The notes beneath the pieces were generated by a model. The model did not search any database, was not told the origin of the DNA, and saw only the letters and a list, made by a program, of their open reading frames with translations. DNA of 64,000 nucleotides from Candidatus Pelagibacter sp. (GTDB lineage Bacteria > Pseudomonadota > Alphaproteobacteria > Pelagibacterales > Pelagibacteraceae), in contig JAOIST010000002.1 in NCBI GenBank assembly GCA_028222435.1, positions 6,604-70,603 on the forward strand, given 5' to 3'. Positions 17,925 through 26,681 of the stretch are shown here, in pieces. Made by a program: the position numbers and the translations under genes. The first letter of the stretch is position 1, and each line of letters starts with the position of its first letter.

Positions 17925-18424
17925 AGAAATTTTTATTAAAATTGATAATATTTTATTCTTTTTTAAATACCTTAAGCGCAACTGAAATTTATGGTTTTGC
18001 TAAAGTAATTGACGGAGATACTGTTCATATTAAATCCAAAAAGATTAGACTTGAAGGAATAGATGCTCCAGAAATTAGACAAAAATGTCAAAAAAATTTT
18101 TTAAAAGTTTCAGCTATTGTTGGGGCTAATCTAAGCAAGAAATATAGGTGTGGAGTTATCTCAAAAGAAAAACTCATTAACAAGATTAGCAAATCCAAAA
18201 TAAAATGTATTTCTTCTTCAAAAGACAGGTACCAAAGGTATTTAGCTACTTGTTATAAAGATAGTATAAACCTTAACAAATGGATGGTTAGAAGCGGATA
18301 TGCAGTAGCTTACAAGAGATATTCTAAAAATTTTGTAGGAGATGAAAAATATGCAAAAGAAAATAAGCTTGGAATATGGAAAGGGTCTTTTGATAGACCG
18401 GAAAAGTGGCGAAAACTTAATTAA
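17921..18424 (+). CDS. Secreted staphylococcal-nuclease-like protein
   Basis: A 167-aa protein with an N-terminal signal peptide (hydrophobic ~4-18, then SATE) and an SNase/thermonuclease OB-fold: VIDGDTVHI, KIRLEGIDAPEI (catalytic Arg/Asp region) and DRYQRYLATCY (second catalytic Arg region), ending with ENKLGIWKGSFDRPEKWRK. Family members cleave DNA/RNA with calcium, here probably in the periplasm, where it could help nucleotide or phosphate scavenging. It has Cys residues that could form a disulfide. It is coupled to the VanZ-like gene by a four-base overlap. Confidence 0.87.
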   Translation: MKKFLLKLIIFYSFLNTLSATEIYGFAKVIDGDTVHIKSKKIRLEGIDAPEIRQKCQKNFLKVSAIVGANLSKKYRCGVISKEKLINKISKSKIKCISSSKDRYQRYLATCYKDSINLNKWMVRSGYAVAYKRYSKNFVGDEKYAKENKLGIWKGSFDRPEKWRKLN

Positions 18425-18444
18425 ATTTTAGTATAACTTTTTAA

Positions 18445-19044
18445 GTGATTCCTTTTAATAAAATTTTAATAATCTCCATCTTTTTCGTTCTTACGGCTTG
18501 CTCTTCAATTCCTAAAAATACTCAAAATAGCTGCGCAATTTTTGAGGAAAGATATCTTTGGTATAAACATGCAAAAGCATCATATGAAAAATGGGGTGCA
18601 CCAATACATTTACAATTAGCTTTTGTAAAAAAGGAAAGCGATTTTGATTGGCTAGCAAAACCTCCGAGAGAAAAGTTATTTAAAGTCATACCCTTTAAAA
18701 GACCGTCTAGTTCTTTTGGTTACTCACAAGCCGTCAAAGGTACTTGGGAGCAATATAAAAGAGAAACAGATAGCCCCCTTGCAACAAGAGTAAGATTTAA
18801 AGACTCCGTAGATTTTATTGGTTGGTACATACATAAAACAAACAAAATTTTAAAAATTTCTAAAAAGGATGCTTTCAGACAATACCTGGCTTACTATAAA
18901 GGTTGGGGTGACTATAAAAATTATTCTAAAGATAAAAAGGCTATAATTTACGCAAAGTCAGTAAAAGACATGGCCAACAAATACAGAAAACAACTAACTC
19001 TTTGTAAAAAGAATCTAGATAAAAACAAATATATTATTTTTTAA
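18445..19044 (+). CDS. Putative lipoprotein with lytic-transglycosylase (SLT-like) fold
   Basis: A 199-aa protein beginning at GTG with a lipoprotein signal (FFVLTACSS, Cys near residue 19). The body has the SLT/lysozyme-like pattern: catalytic Glu candidate in AFVKKESDFDW, then FGYSQAVKGTWEQYK and LAYYKGWGDY. This suggests a muramidase-type peptidoglycan-cleaving enzyme anchored in the outer membrane. The GTG start is preferred because the signal peptide begins there, though no strong ribosome site is visible. Its end overlaps the convergent RND gene by 11 bases. Confidence 0.75.
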   Translation: MIPFNKILIISIFFVLTACSSIPKNTQNSCAIFEERYLWYKHAKASYEKWGAPIHLQLAFVKKESDFDWLAKPPREKLFKVIPFKRPSSSFGYSQAVKGTWEQYKRETDSPLATRVRFKDSVDFIGWYIHKTNKILKISKKDAFRQYLAYYKGWGDYKNYSKDKKAIIYAKSVKDMANKYRKQLTLCKKNLDKNKYIIF

Positions 19045-22000
19045 GTTGTTTGTTTAAATCGATCTCTACAGCATCTATTCTTTTAGTATTTTTTCCAACA
19101 ATTGTATAAATTGTTGGGATCACGTAAAGTGTAAAGAAAGTAGAAAATAACATTCCGCCAAAAATAGTTATTCCAACAGTAAGCCTACTTGCAGCTCCCG
19201 GACCTGTTCCAAGTATTAGAGGTAATACTCCTATAATTGTAGATAAACTTGTCATAAGGATGGGTCTCAATCTAATAGCGGCAGCTTCAAAAACAGCTAC
19301 TTCAATATTTTTGCCCTCTTTACGTAATTGATTAGCAAATTCTACAATTAAAATTCCATTTTTAGCTGAGAGACCTATCAAGATAATCAAGGCTATTTGA
19401 CTATAAACATTTAAAGATGAACCAACTACTAGTAAACCAAGCAAACCTCCTAATATTGCCATAGGCACAGTAAGCATAATAGTAAATGGATGTTTCCAGC
19501 TTTCAAACTGCGCACTCATAGCCAGATAGGCAGTAATTAATGCGAGAGCAAATATTACATAAAGTTCAGTATTAGTTTTTTTATATTCTTCACTCTCACC
19601 TTTGTAGGCAATTTTTGCTTGTGGTGTATTTTGTTCCACCACATTAACTAAAAATTTAAGCGCTTCATCTAAAGAATAATCTCCTACAAGCCTAGCTGAA
19701 ATAGTAACTGCCTTTTGCCTATTATATCTTGCAAGAAAAGGTGATTGACCCTCCTCATCATATGCAACTAAATTTGATACAGAAACGAGTTTATTATTAT
19801 TTTTTGATCTTACAAAAACTTTACTAATACTCTCTGGTTCCTGTCTGTCTTTAATATCTCCCTGTAAGATTATAGAGTACTCTTTTCCATCTCTAGTAAA
19901 ATTGGTGACACGTCTCGAGCCAAAAATTGTTTCAATGGTTTTACCAATATCTTCCGTTGAAACACCTAAATCTGCAGCCTTTTTTTGATCTATTTTTACA
20001 TTTAATTGAGGTTTGTTAAGATCAAAATCATCTTCTATTGAGGTTAATCCAGGATTTTTTCTGGCCTCTTTTTTTATAATTTCTTTCCATTCTATAAGTT
20101 GGTCGTATGTATTTCCTAAAAGAACAAACTGTACCGGACTTTCAACTCCACCTGTTCTTATTCCTTGAGGCATTATTGGGAAAGCTAAAACCCCTGGAAC
20201 TTTTGAAATTTTTCCAAAGGACTCCCTCATTATTTTAACACCGTGGCGGTCTCTTTTTTTCCATGGTTCGAGGAGGACAATTATAAATCCACTATTTACC
20301 TGTTTTGCTGATTTACCAAATCCAGGAACCCTCATAATCAATTTTCGATATTCACCTTTACCTACATTAGGTAATAATAATTTTTCTATTTCTTCCGCTC
20401 TATCTTTTGTAAAATTAAAACCTGACCCTTGTGGGGCTTTTACAATTACAAAGAATGCCCCTCTATCTTCCGGCGCTATTAATTCTTTTTTTGTAAAATT
20501 AAAAAAGAACAAAGTTAATGCAAGTGTAGCTATTAAAAATACAGTTACAGTTGTTCTTTTCCTTATCCAACCTAGTAATGAAACTTTGTATAAATGAGTT
20601 AATTCTTTTAATAGTTTTTCAAACTTTAAAACAATTTTTGATTTATTCATATTTTGTTTTAAAAATTTACTTGCAAGCATAGGGCTTAAAGATAAAGCTA
20701 CAAAGCTTGAAATAATAACAGCAGACGCAAGTGTAATAGCTGTTTGTGTGAAAAGGACACCAGTAATTCCTTTTATAAAAATTAAAGGGACGAACACCGC
20801 TACAAGAACTACTGTAGTAGCAATAATTGCAAAAGATACTTGTTTGGCCCCTTTATAGGCTGCCACCAAAGGAGTGTCCCCAAGTTCAATTCTTCTCACT
20901 ATGTTCTCCAACATTACGATTGCATCATCTACTACAATTCCTATTGCTAAAACTAAAGCCATTAGTGTGAAAAGATTTATAGAGAAATCGAAAATATATA
21001 TGGCTAAGAAAGTTGAAATTAGTGAAACTGGTAAAGCCACTAACGGAACAATTAATGCTCTTATATTTCCAAGAAATAAGTAAATAATTACCGTAACTAA
21101 AATTAAAGCTATGAAGAGCGTTTTATAAACTTCTTTAATTGCAGCACTTATATAATTACTTCTGTCAAAAGACACCTCAAGAGTTGTACCGGGCGGCAAA
21201 CCAGGTTTAAGCTCTTCAATTTTTTTCTTAATCCCTTTAGCTACAGCTATCGTGTTCGCATCTGATTGCTGATAAATTCCAATTCCTACTACTTGTTTAC
21301 CATTACCTTTAAATAAAGTTCTTGTAGATTCTGCTCCCAATTCCACTCTTGCTACATCTGATAAAGTTATGATTGATCCGTCTGCAGCTCTTTTTAGAGG
21401 TAGAGTTTTATAATTGTCTAAATTATTATAAGCCTTATTAAGTTTGATAGTTAAATCTATATCTTTTGACTCTATTCTTCCTGCTGGAAATTCTACATTT
21501 TCTTTTCTTAGAACCGCTTCAACTTCCTGTGTTGTTAAATCTCTTGCGGCAAGCGCGATTGGGTCAAGCCAAACTCTAAGAGATAATTCTCTTTGACCTC
21601 CTAATCTAACTCTTCCCACCCCATCAACAGTTGAAAATGTATCCGTTAAATATCTATCAGCATAATCAGTAAGTTCTAAATCTGACATGGTATCAGAGTT
21701 AAAAGACAACCACATAGTTGTTCTCATACCTGCGCTTTGTTTAAATATTTCAGGTTGTTCTGCACCATCAGGCAAATTATCTAAAACTCTCGAAACAGAA
21801 CTTCTAACATCGTTAGCCACATCGTCTAAATCTAAATTCGTTTGGAATGTGAGAGTAATTCTAGAACTTTCATCTTCACTAAAAGAGTCAATTGTTTCTA
21901 AACCAGGAGTGCCACCTACAAAGTCCTCAATTTTTTGAGTAATCTGAGTATCAACAATTTCTGCAGAAGCTCCTTTATATTCTGTTTGAATCGTAACAAC

Positions 22001-22129
22001 TGGCGGCTGAACATCTGGTAGTTCATCCGTCGGGATATCTTGAAAAGTAACTAAGCCGAAGATTACCAATATTAAGCTCATTACAGAAGCTACAACAGGT
22101 CTTTTAATTGAAAGGTCGGTTAAGAACAT
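19034..22129 (-). CDS. RND-family multidrug/solute efflux pump (AcrB/MexF type)
   Basis: A 1031-aa inner-membrane proton-driven exporter, full-length for the HAE family. The N-terminus FLTDLSIKRPVVASVMSLILV is typical. The proton-relay Asp pair is in GIVVDDAIVMLENI (TM4), and the second-half motif GLSAKNGILIVEFANQLR is present. It pairs with the periplasmic adaptor encoded immediately upstream on the same strand. No outer-membrane TolC-type channel is in the window. Substrates cannot be read from the sequence. Confidence 0.94.
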   Translation of the reverse strand: MFLTDLSIKRPVVASVMSLILVIFGLVTFQDIPTDELPDVQPPVVTIQTEYKGASAEIVDTQITQKIEDFVGGTPGLETIDSFSEDESSRITLTFQTNLDLDDVANDVRSSVSRVLDNLPDGAEQPEIFKQSAGMRTTMWLSFNSDTMSDLELTDYADRYLTDTFSTVDGVGRVRLGGQRELSLRVWLDPIALAARDLTTQEVEAVLRKENVEFPAGRIESKDIDLTIKLNKAYNNLDNYKTLPLKRAADGSIITLSDVARVELGAESTRTLFKGNGKQVVGIGIYQQSDANTIAVAKGIKKKIEELKPGLPPGTTLEVSFDRSNYISAAIKEVYKTLFIALILVTVIIYLFLGNIRALIVPLVALPVSLISTFLAIYIFDFSINLFTLMALVLAIGIVVDDAIVMLENIVRRIELGDTPLVAAYKGAKQVSFAIIATTVVLVAVFVPLIFIKGITGVLFTQTAITLASAVIISSFVALSLSPMLASKFLKQNMNKSKIVLKFEKLLKELTHLYKVSLLGWIRKRTTVTVFLIATLALTLFFFNFTKKELIAPEDRGAFFVIVKAPQGSGFNFTKDRAEEIEKLLLPNVGKGEYRKLIMRVPGFGKSAKQVNSGFIIVLLEPWKKRDRHGVKIMRESFGKISKVPGVLAFPIMPQGIRTGGVESPVQFVLLGNTYDQLIEWKEIIKKEARKNPGLTSIEDDFDLNKPQLNVKIDQKKAADLGVSTEDIGKTIETIFGSRRVTNFTRDGKEYSIILQGDIKDRQEPESISKVFVRSKNNNKLVSVSNLVAYDEEGQSPFLARYNRQKAVTISARLVGDYSLDEALKFLVNVVEQNTPQAKIAYKGESEEYKKTNTELYVIFALALITAYLAMSAQFESWKHPFTIMLTVPMAILGGLLGLLVVGSSLNVYSQIALIILIGLSAKNGILIVEFANQLRKEGKNIEVAVFEAAAIRLRPILMTSLSTIIGVLPLILGTGPGAASRLTVGITIFGGMLFSTFFTLYVIPTIYTIVGKNTKRIDAVEIDLNKQLKK

Positions 22130-22999
22130 TTATTTAGGTGCAATAATTTTAACTTTAGCTTTATCTCTAACTTTAGAAACACCTTCTGCTATCACAACTT
22201 CACCTTCATTTAATCCTGATAAAACAGAAACTTTTCCAAAATTTCTTTTTCCAATCTCTATATTTCTTTTTTCAACTACATCATTATCAACGGTATAAAC
22301 AAAAGCTGTATTGCCTTGAATTGTTACTGCGCTCTCAGGTACGCCAATCTGATCTATTTCATCATAGATAATTTTTACAGTCATTAATTGTCCTGGAATT
22401 ATTTCAGAGTCTGAATTATCAACTACTATTCTTGAAAGAATTGATCTTGTTGAAGGATCAATACGAGAACTGATAGTTTCAATTTTTCCATTAAAAATTT
22501 TTTTATAAGCAGAACTAGTTACTTCTGCTTTCAAACCGGTTTTAAGAACTCCTACGTAATTCTCTGGAACTTTGATGTCAATTACAATTCTTTTTAAATC
22601 GTCAAGAGTAATAATTAAACTTTCAGATCCCAATACACCTTGAGCTATTTCTCGCTTTCCAAGTTTTCCTGCAAAATCAGCTATCAACTTCTCACCATCT
22701 TTTAAAGTTAAGATAACCTCACCTTTTTTTACAAACCTATTTTCAATATTAATCTTTCCTTCAACCTCGCTGGCTTGAACTCTGTAAGCTTTTGAATTTT
22801 GAGCAATAGCTGTTCCAAAAGTTTCAATACTTTTATAGAAAAGAGATTTTTCAACTGTATTGACTATTACTCCTGGAGCGGGCCTGACACTAAATTTCTT
22901 CTTAAAATGAAGACCAATAAAATGTCGTGCAGCTATTGTTGTAAAAATAGCTATAAAAATAATTATTAAAAATCCTTTAATTTTTGTAGAAGTTTTCAT
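22130..22999 (-). CDS. RND efflux periplasmic adaptor (membrane fusion protein)
   Basis: A 289-aa HlyD/AcrA-type adaptor with one N-terminal membrane anchor (GFLIIIFIAIFTTIAAR). The lipoyl/barrel-sandwich halves and beta-barrel follow (VRPAPGVIVNTV, GKIETISSRIDPSTRSILSRIVVDN, PGQLMTVKI, VPESAVTIQGNTAFVYTV, GLNEGEVVIAEG). The coiled-coil hairpin is very short, so the adaptor is smaller than AcrA. Start set at ATG 22999 (MKTSTK), just after the upstream sulfurtransferase stop. A ten-residue-longer frame exists but would overlap it. It feeds the RND gene directly downstream. Confidence 0.88.
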   Translation of the reverse strand: MKTSTKIKGFLIIIFIAIFTTIAARHFIGLHFKKKFSVRPAPGVIVNTVEKSLFYKSIETFGTAIAQNSKAYRVQASEVEGKINIENRFVKKGEVILTLKDGEKLIADFAGKLGKREIAQGVLGSESLIITLDDLKRIVIDIKVPENYVGVLKTGLKAEVTSSAYKKIFNGKIETISSRIDPSTRSILSRIVVDNSDSEIIPGQLMTVKIIYDEIDQIGVPESAVTIQGNTAFVYTVDNDVVEKRNIEIGKRNFGKVSVLSGLNEGEVVIAEGVSKVRDKAKVKIIAPK

Positions 23000-23001
23000 A
23001 C

Positions 23002-23817
23002 TTAGTTTTTTAATCCGTACTCTGCCCAAGAGCCGTCATATATAATGGGTTTTTTACCACTTATAATACAATTAGCTAGACCTAAAATACATGCGGTAAT
23101 ACCCGAACCACACGTAAAAGCCATAGCTTTCTCAAGTTCAATTTCTTTAGATTTAAAAACGTTAACTAATTCTTCTTTTTTTTTAAATGTTCTATCTTGA
23201 TTAATAAGGTTGTTAAAAGGTAAATTAATAGAACCTTGAATGTTACCGCTTCTAAGTTCTTGACGAGGTTCAGGCTGCAAACCTAAAAATCTCGATTCTC
23301 CTCTTGCATCGATTAATTGAAATTTTTTATCTATAATATTTTCATTAATTTGTTTTTTATCTATTACTAAAGACAAATTTTCATTAGCAGTATAATTTGA
23401 TTTTTTAATATTTAAAATTTCATTAGATATTGGACGTTTTTCTTTTTTCCATTTTTTAAAATTTCCGTCTAAAACCGAAATAAGATTTGGATTGTGCCCA
23501 AAGTATAAAAAGGTATACCAAATTCTACACGAGCTAAACACATCAGAATTATCATATACAATTACATGATCAGAATTATTAATTCCTAAATTTGATACAA
23601 TAGTTTGCCAATTTTCTTTTGAAGGAAGCATATGCGGGAGATTAGTTTTTTGATTAGAATTTTTATCAATATCGAAAAAAATAGAATTAGAAATATGATT
23701 TAATCGATATTCTTCTAAAGCGTCTCTTTTTACGTTTGGCAGATGCCAACTAGCATCTAAAATTTTTACTTTAGTTAAATTATCATTTAACCATTTAGTG
23801 GATACAAGTTGATTCAT
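23002..23817 (-). CDS. sseA: 3-mercaptopyruvate/thiosulfate sulfurtransferase
   Basis: A 271-aa two-domain rhodanese. The inactive N-terminal domain (LDASWHLP, HISNSIFFDID) is followed by a catalytic domain with DARGESRFLG and the active loop CGSGITACILGLA; CGSGxTA is typical of mercaptopyruvate sulfurtransferases. It moves sulfur from 3-mercaptopyruvate to thiols or thioredoxin in cysteine breakdown. The start overlaps the msrA stop by one base. Confidence 0.9.
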   Translation of the reverse strand: MNQLVSTKWLNDNLTKVKILDASWHLPNVKRDALEEYRLNHISNSIFFDIDKNSNQKTNLPHMLPSKENWQTIVSNLGINNSDHVIVYDNSDVFSSCRIWYTFLYFGHNPNLISVLDGNFKKWKKEKRPISNEILNIKKSNYTANENLSLVIDKKQINENIIDKKFQLIDARGESRFLGLQPEPRQELRSGNIQGSINLPFNNLINQDRTFKKKEELVNVFKSKEIELEKAMAFTCGSGITACILGLANCIISGKKPIIYDGSWAEYGLKN

Positions 23818-24263
23818 TATCTATTTTTTTCAATATATTTTTGATGGTATTCTTCGGCTCGACAATAATTTTTTATCTTCGATATATTGGTTTGTATTTT
23901 TCCTTGTAAAATTTTATTAAAGTCATTTAAAATTTCAGTGGCCTCTTTTTTTTGTTGTTCCGTTTCATAAAATATTTCACTTCTATACTGCGTACCTACA
24001 TCAGGGTATTGCATATCTTTTTGTGTTGGGTCATGCATTTTAAAAAATAAATCTAAAATTTTTTTATAAGTAATTTTATTTTCATCAAAAGTTAACCTTA
24101 CAACTTCTGCATGCCCTGTGTTTCCAGTGCATACTTCTTCATAGGTTATTTGTGCTTTAGCACCACCAGCATATCCTACTTCAGTTTCTAATATTCCTGG
24201 TTTATTTTTAAAGTTTTCCTCAGGTTTCCAAAAACATCCAAGTGCAAGTGTACATTTCTGCAT
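23817..24263 (-). CDS. msrA: Peptide methionine-S-sulfoxide reductase MsrA
   Basis: A 148-aa repair enzyme reducing methionine-(S)-sulfoxide with thioredoxin. The catalytic Cys is in LALGCFWKPE (family GCFW). Other motifs are GYAGG, TGHAEVVRLTFD, MHDPTQ, DVGTQYRS and YCRAEEYHQKY, whose Cys could be the resolving one. It is slightly shorter than E. coli MsrA, in the range of short bacterial forms. First gene of a minus-strand run into sseA and the RND pair. MsrB was not seen in the window. Confidence 0.93.
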   Translation of the reverse strand: MQKCTLALGCFWKPEENFKNKPGILETEVGYAGGAKAQITYEEVCTGNTGHAEVVRLTFDENKITYKKILDLFFKMHDPTQKDMQYPDVGTQYRSEIFYETEQQKKEATEILNDFNKILQGKIQTNISKIKNYCRAEEYHQKYIEKNR

Positions 24264-24302
24264 AAGTTATCTAATATAGTATGAAGCTGAAAGGATAGTA
24301 AA

Positions 24303-25184
24303 TTGTTAACACAAAATCAAATAGGCGTATTGTACATGGTTGGAAGCGTGATTTGCTTCTCTATAATGGATATCTGCGTTAAGTGGTTAGATTATTACCC
24401 TATTGGACAAGTGCTTTTCTTAAGATTTTTTATAGGATTTATTCCAATATTTTTCATTATACCAAGAGATAAAATATTTTCTTTTTACTATACATCACGA
24501 CCAGGACTTCACGCTTTCAGGGCAATATGTGGAGCTCTTGCTATTATAGCATTATTTTTTGGTTTGAGAGAACTGCCATTAGCTGATGTTGTGTCCTTAA
24601 CTTTTGGGGGACCAATATTTGTTACAATCGCTTCAATTATTTTTTTATCTGAACGAGTTGGGATAAAAAGGTGGTCAGCTGTCTTTTTAGGTTTTTTAGG
24701 AATGCTTTTAATTGTTCAACCTGCCTTTACTGATTTAAATTATTACTACATTACACCTATTGTTTTTTGTATATTCTTTGCCTGTGTAGCTATAAGCGTT
24801 AGATCCTTATCTAAAACCGAAGCTAATTATACGATAGCATTTTATTTTACTTTGCTTTGTACTCTTTTAGGATTAGCTACAGTTTTCTTTGGCGACTGGA
24901 AAATGCCGACACTAATAGATTTTATATTATTCTTTGTTCTTGGATTATGCGGAAGTGTTGCTAATTTATTATTAACTCAAAGTTATAGACTTGCAGAGGC
25001 ATCACTCGTAACACCTATTAAATATTTAAGTTTAGTGTTTGCTATCCTTTTTGGTTATTTTATTTGGAGTGAAGTTCCAAAAGTTTTAACTTTATTGGGA
25101 GCAGCACTTGTCATAACTAGCTCATTAATAATTTTTATGAGAGAGAATAAATTAAAAAAGCAAATAATTATTCCAAGACCATGA
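24303..25184 (+). CDS. EamA/DMT-family membrane transporter
   Basis: A 293-aa carrier with about ten membrane helices in two EamA repeats (first from VICFSIMDICVKWL, second from VFCIFFACVAISVRSL). Family members export metabolites such as amino acids; the substrate is unknown. The start is TTG at 24303: AAGGA at 24291-24295 lies seven bases upstream and the first helix needs this start. ATG at 24336 would trim it. The stop overlaps the glycosylase start by four bases. Confidence 0.87.
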   Translation: MLTQNQIGVLYMVGSVICFSIMDICVKWLDYYPIGQVLFLRFFIGFIPIFFIIPRDKIFSFYYTSRPGLHAFRAICGALAIIALFFGLRELPLADVVSLTFGGPIFVTIASIIFLSERVGIKRWSAVFLGFLGMLLIVQPAFTDLNYYYITPIVFCIFFACVAISVRSLSKTEANYTIAFYFTLLCTLLGLATVFFGDWKMPTLIDFILFFVLGLCGSVANLLLTQSYRLAEASLVTPIKYLSLVFAILFGYFIWSEVPKVLTLLGAALVITSSLIIFMRENKLKKQIIIPRP

Positions 25185-25807
25185 GTAGAGCCCCTAAATA
25201 CTGGGCTAAGGCAAAAAAAATTTTATCTAAAAAGGATAAAGTTATGAAAAAACTTATTACTAATTATAAAGATGGAAATCTTATAACACGCAATGATGTT
25301 TTTTTCTCTCTTTGCAAAAGTATTATAGGCCAACAAATTAGTGTAGCTGCAGCTAACGCAGTTTTTTTAAAGTTTAAAAAGAAATGTAAAAATAAAATTA
25401 ATGCTAGAACTGTAAACAAACTATCATTTAGTAGTTTAAAAAGTTGTGGCCTAAGCAAACAAAAAGTTAAAGGAATAAAAGACTTGGCGAAAAGAATACT
25501 TAATAAAAGTTTTAAGCCCGGTTTAATCAAAAAAATGTCTGATGAAGAAGCAATAGAATATTTATCAGATTTAAGACAAATTGGTAGGTGGTCAGCAGAA
25601 ATGATTTTACTTTTTACTTTTAATCGCTCAAATATTTGGCCTTTACAAGACATTGGTCTTCTAAGAGCTATTTCAAATAATTACAAAAAAAAATATTATC
25701 CACCTAAAAACTTTTTGAATAAACTCTATAAAAAATTCACACCTTATTGCTCTGTAGCCACTTGGTACCTGTGGAGATCTATTGATAATGAACCAATACA
25801 ATATTAA
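25181..25807 (+). CDS. HhH-GPD DNA glycosylase, 3-methyladenine glycosylase II (AlkA) type
   Basis: A 208-aa base-excision repair enzyme removing alkylated purines. Helix-hairpin-helix and catalytic regions are visible: SIIGQQISVAAANAV, LRQIGRWSAEMILLF (HhH hairpin) and the catalytic Asp in PLQDIGLLRAI. It lacks the N-terminal domain of E. coli AlkA and the iron-sulfur loop of Nth/MutY. It is coupled to the EamA gene by ATGA and overlaps the convergent small gene by four bases. Confidence 0.87.
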   Translation: MSRAPKYWAKAKKILSKKDKVMKKLITNYKDGNLITRNDVFFSLCKSIIGQQISVAAANAVFLKFKKKCKNKINARTVNKLSFSSLKSCGLSKQKVKGIKDLAKRILNKSFKPGLIKKMSDEEAIEYLSDLRQIGRWSAEMILLFTFNRSNIWPLQDIGLLRAISNNYKKKYYPPKNFLNKLYKKFTPYCSVATWYLWRSIDNEPIQY

Positions 25808-26091
25808 GCACCTTCAACTGTTTGATGGTGTCTTACAGCATATCCCTTCAAAATCGAGTGAGCTTCCTGATATTCTGTAGAATTATAAAATTTATTAGCT
25901 TCATCATAAGATGGAAATTCTATAACCACAGTTCTTGGCGAAGTCTCCCCTTCATTTGTAGTTGTTTTTCCGCCCCTGATTAAAAACTTACCTTTGTACT
26001 TTTCAACTGCCATTCTAGCTTTAACAGCATATTCTTTAAGTTTTTCATCGTTAGTAATATTTTTATAAACACAAACCACGTATCCTTTCAT
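25804..26091 (-). CDS. DUF1330 family protein
   Basis: A 95-aa ferredoxin-like-fold (dimeric alpha-beta barrel type) protein of the DUF1330 group: GYVVCVYKNITNDEKL, GGKTTTNEGETSPRTVVIEFPSYDEANKFYNSTEYQ and a C-terminal His pair (RHHQTVEGA). No enzymatic role is established. AAGGAG lies about seven bases before ATG. It is divergent from the phosphoribosyltransferase gene. Confidence 0.87.
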   Translation of the reverse strand: MKGYVVCVYKNITNDEKLKEYAVKARMAVEKYKGKFLIRGGKTTTNEGETSPRTVVIEFPSYDEANKFYNSTEYQEAHSILKGYAVRHHQTVEGA

Positions 26092-26124
26092 TTACAACTC
26101 CTTAAAAATGAATTAATTTTTTTT

Positions 26125-26652
26125 ATGGCAGACAAACTTATCATTGATTGGAAAGAGTATAATCTAATCGTTGAAAAACTAGCAATACAAATTCATCAAA
26201 GCGGTTTTAAGCCTGACATGTTAATTGGCATTATGAGAGGCGGAGCTCCAATTATAGATGTTTTAAGTAGAGTATTTAAACTTAAATGCGCTTATTTAGC
26301 CGTCGAGTCCTATTCTGGCGAGGGAACAGAAGACAAACAAGGTGAATTAGTTTTTTCAAGAGAAATGAGCTCTACGTTGCAAGAGATGAAAGGAAACATT
26401 CTCTTATGTGATGATTTATCTGATACTGGAGTGACCTTAAACAAAAGTATTGATTGGCTTAAAAAATATCCACCATTACAAGGAAATATTAAAGAAATCA
26501 GAACCGCTGTTCTTTGGAAGAAAAAAGTCTCAACATTTGAACCTGATTACTGTGCTCAAAAATTAGACAGCAACCCATGGATTGTTCAACCATTTGAACA
26601 TTACGAAGAAGTTCGTGTAGAGGATTTGATTAAGAAACACAAAAAAAGTTAA
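26125..26652 (+). CDS. Phosphoribosyltransferase (purine-salvage type)
   Basis: A 175-aa type I PRTase. GIMRGGAPI is the pyrophosphate loop and LLCDDLSDTGVTL is the PRPP-binding motif, with Asp-Asp and the phosphate-holding SDTG. It resembles hypoxanthine/xanthine-guanine PRTases, and the convergent neighbour is a purine permease, so salvage of an imported purine base to its nucleotide is the likely role. Exact base specificity is not readable. Confidence 0.82.
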   Translation: MADKLIIDWKEYNLIVEKLAIQIHQSGFKPDMLIGIMRGGAPIIDVLSRVFKLKCAYLAVESYSGEGTEDKQGELVFSREMSSTLQEMKGNILLCDDLSDTGVTLNKSIDWLKKYPPLQGNIKEIRTAVLWKKKVSTFEPDYCAQKLDSNPWIVQPFEHYEEVRVEDLIKKHKKS

Positions 26653-26674
26653 AGGGCCAGCGTTAACCGGCCCT
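26653..26674 (-). terminator. Hairpin terminator between PRTase and purine permease
   Basis: AGGGCC (26653-26658) pairs with GGCCCT (26669-26674) around a ten-base loop. Read on the minus strand the stem is followed by TTTAACTTTTTTT, a usable U-rich tail, so it best ends the permease transcript. On the plus strand the tail is weaker (AAAATATTT). It overlaps the last bases of the PRTase stop region. Confidence 0.7.
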
Positions 26675-26681
26675 AAAATAT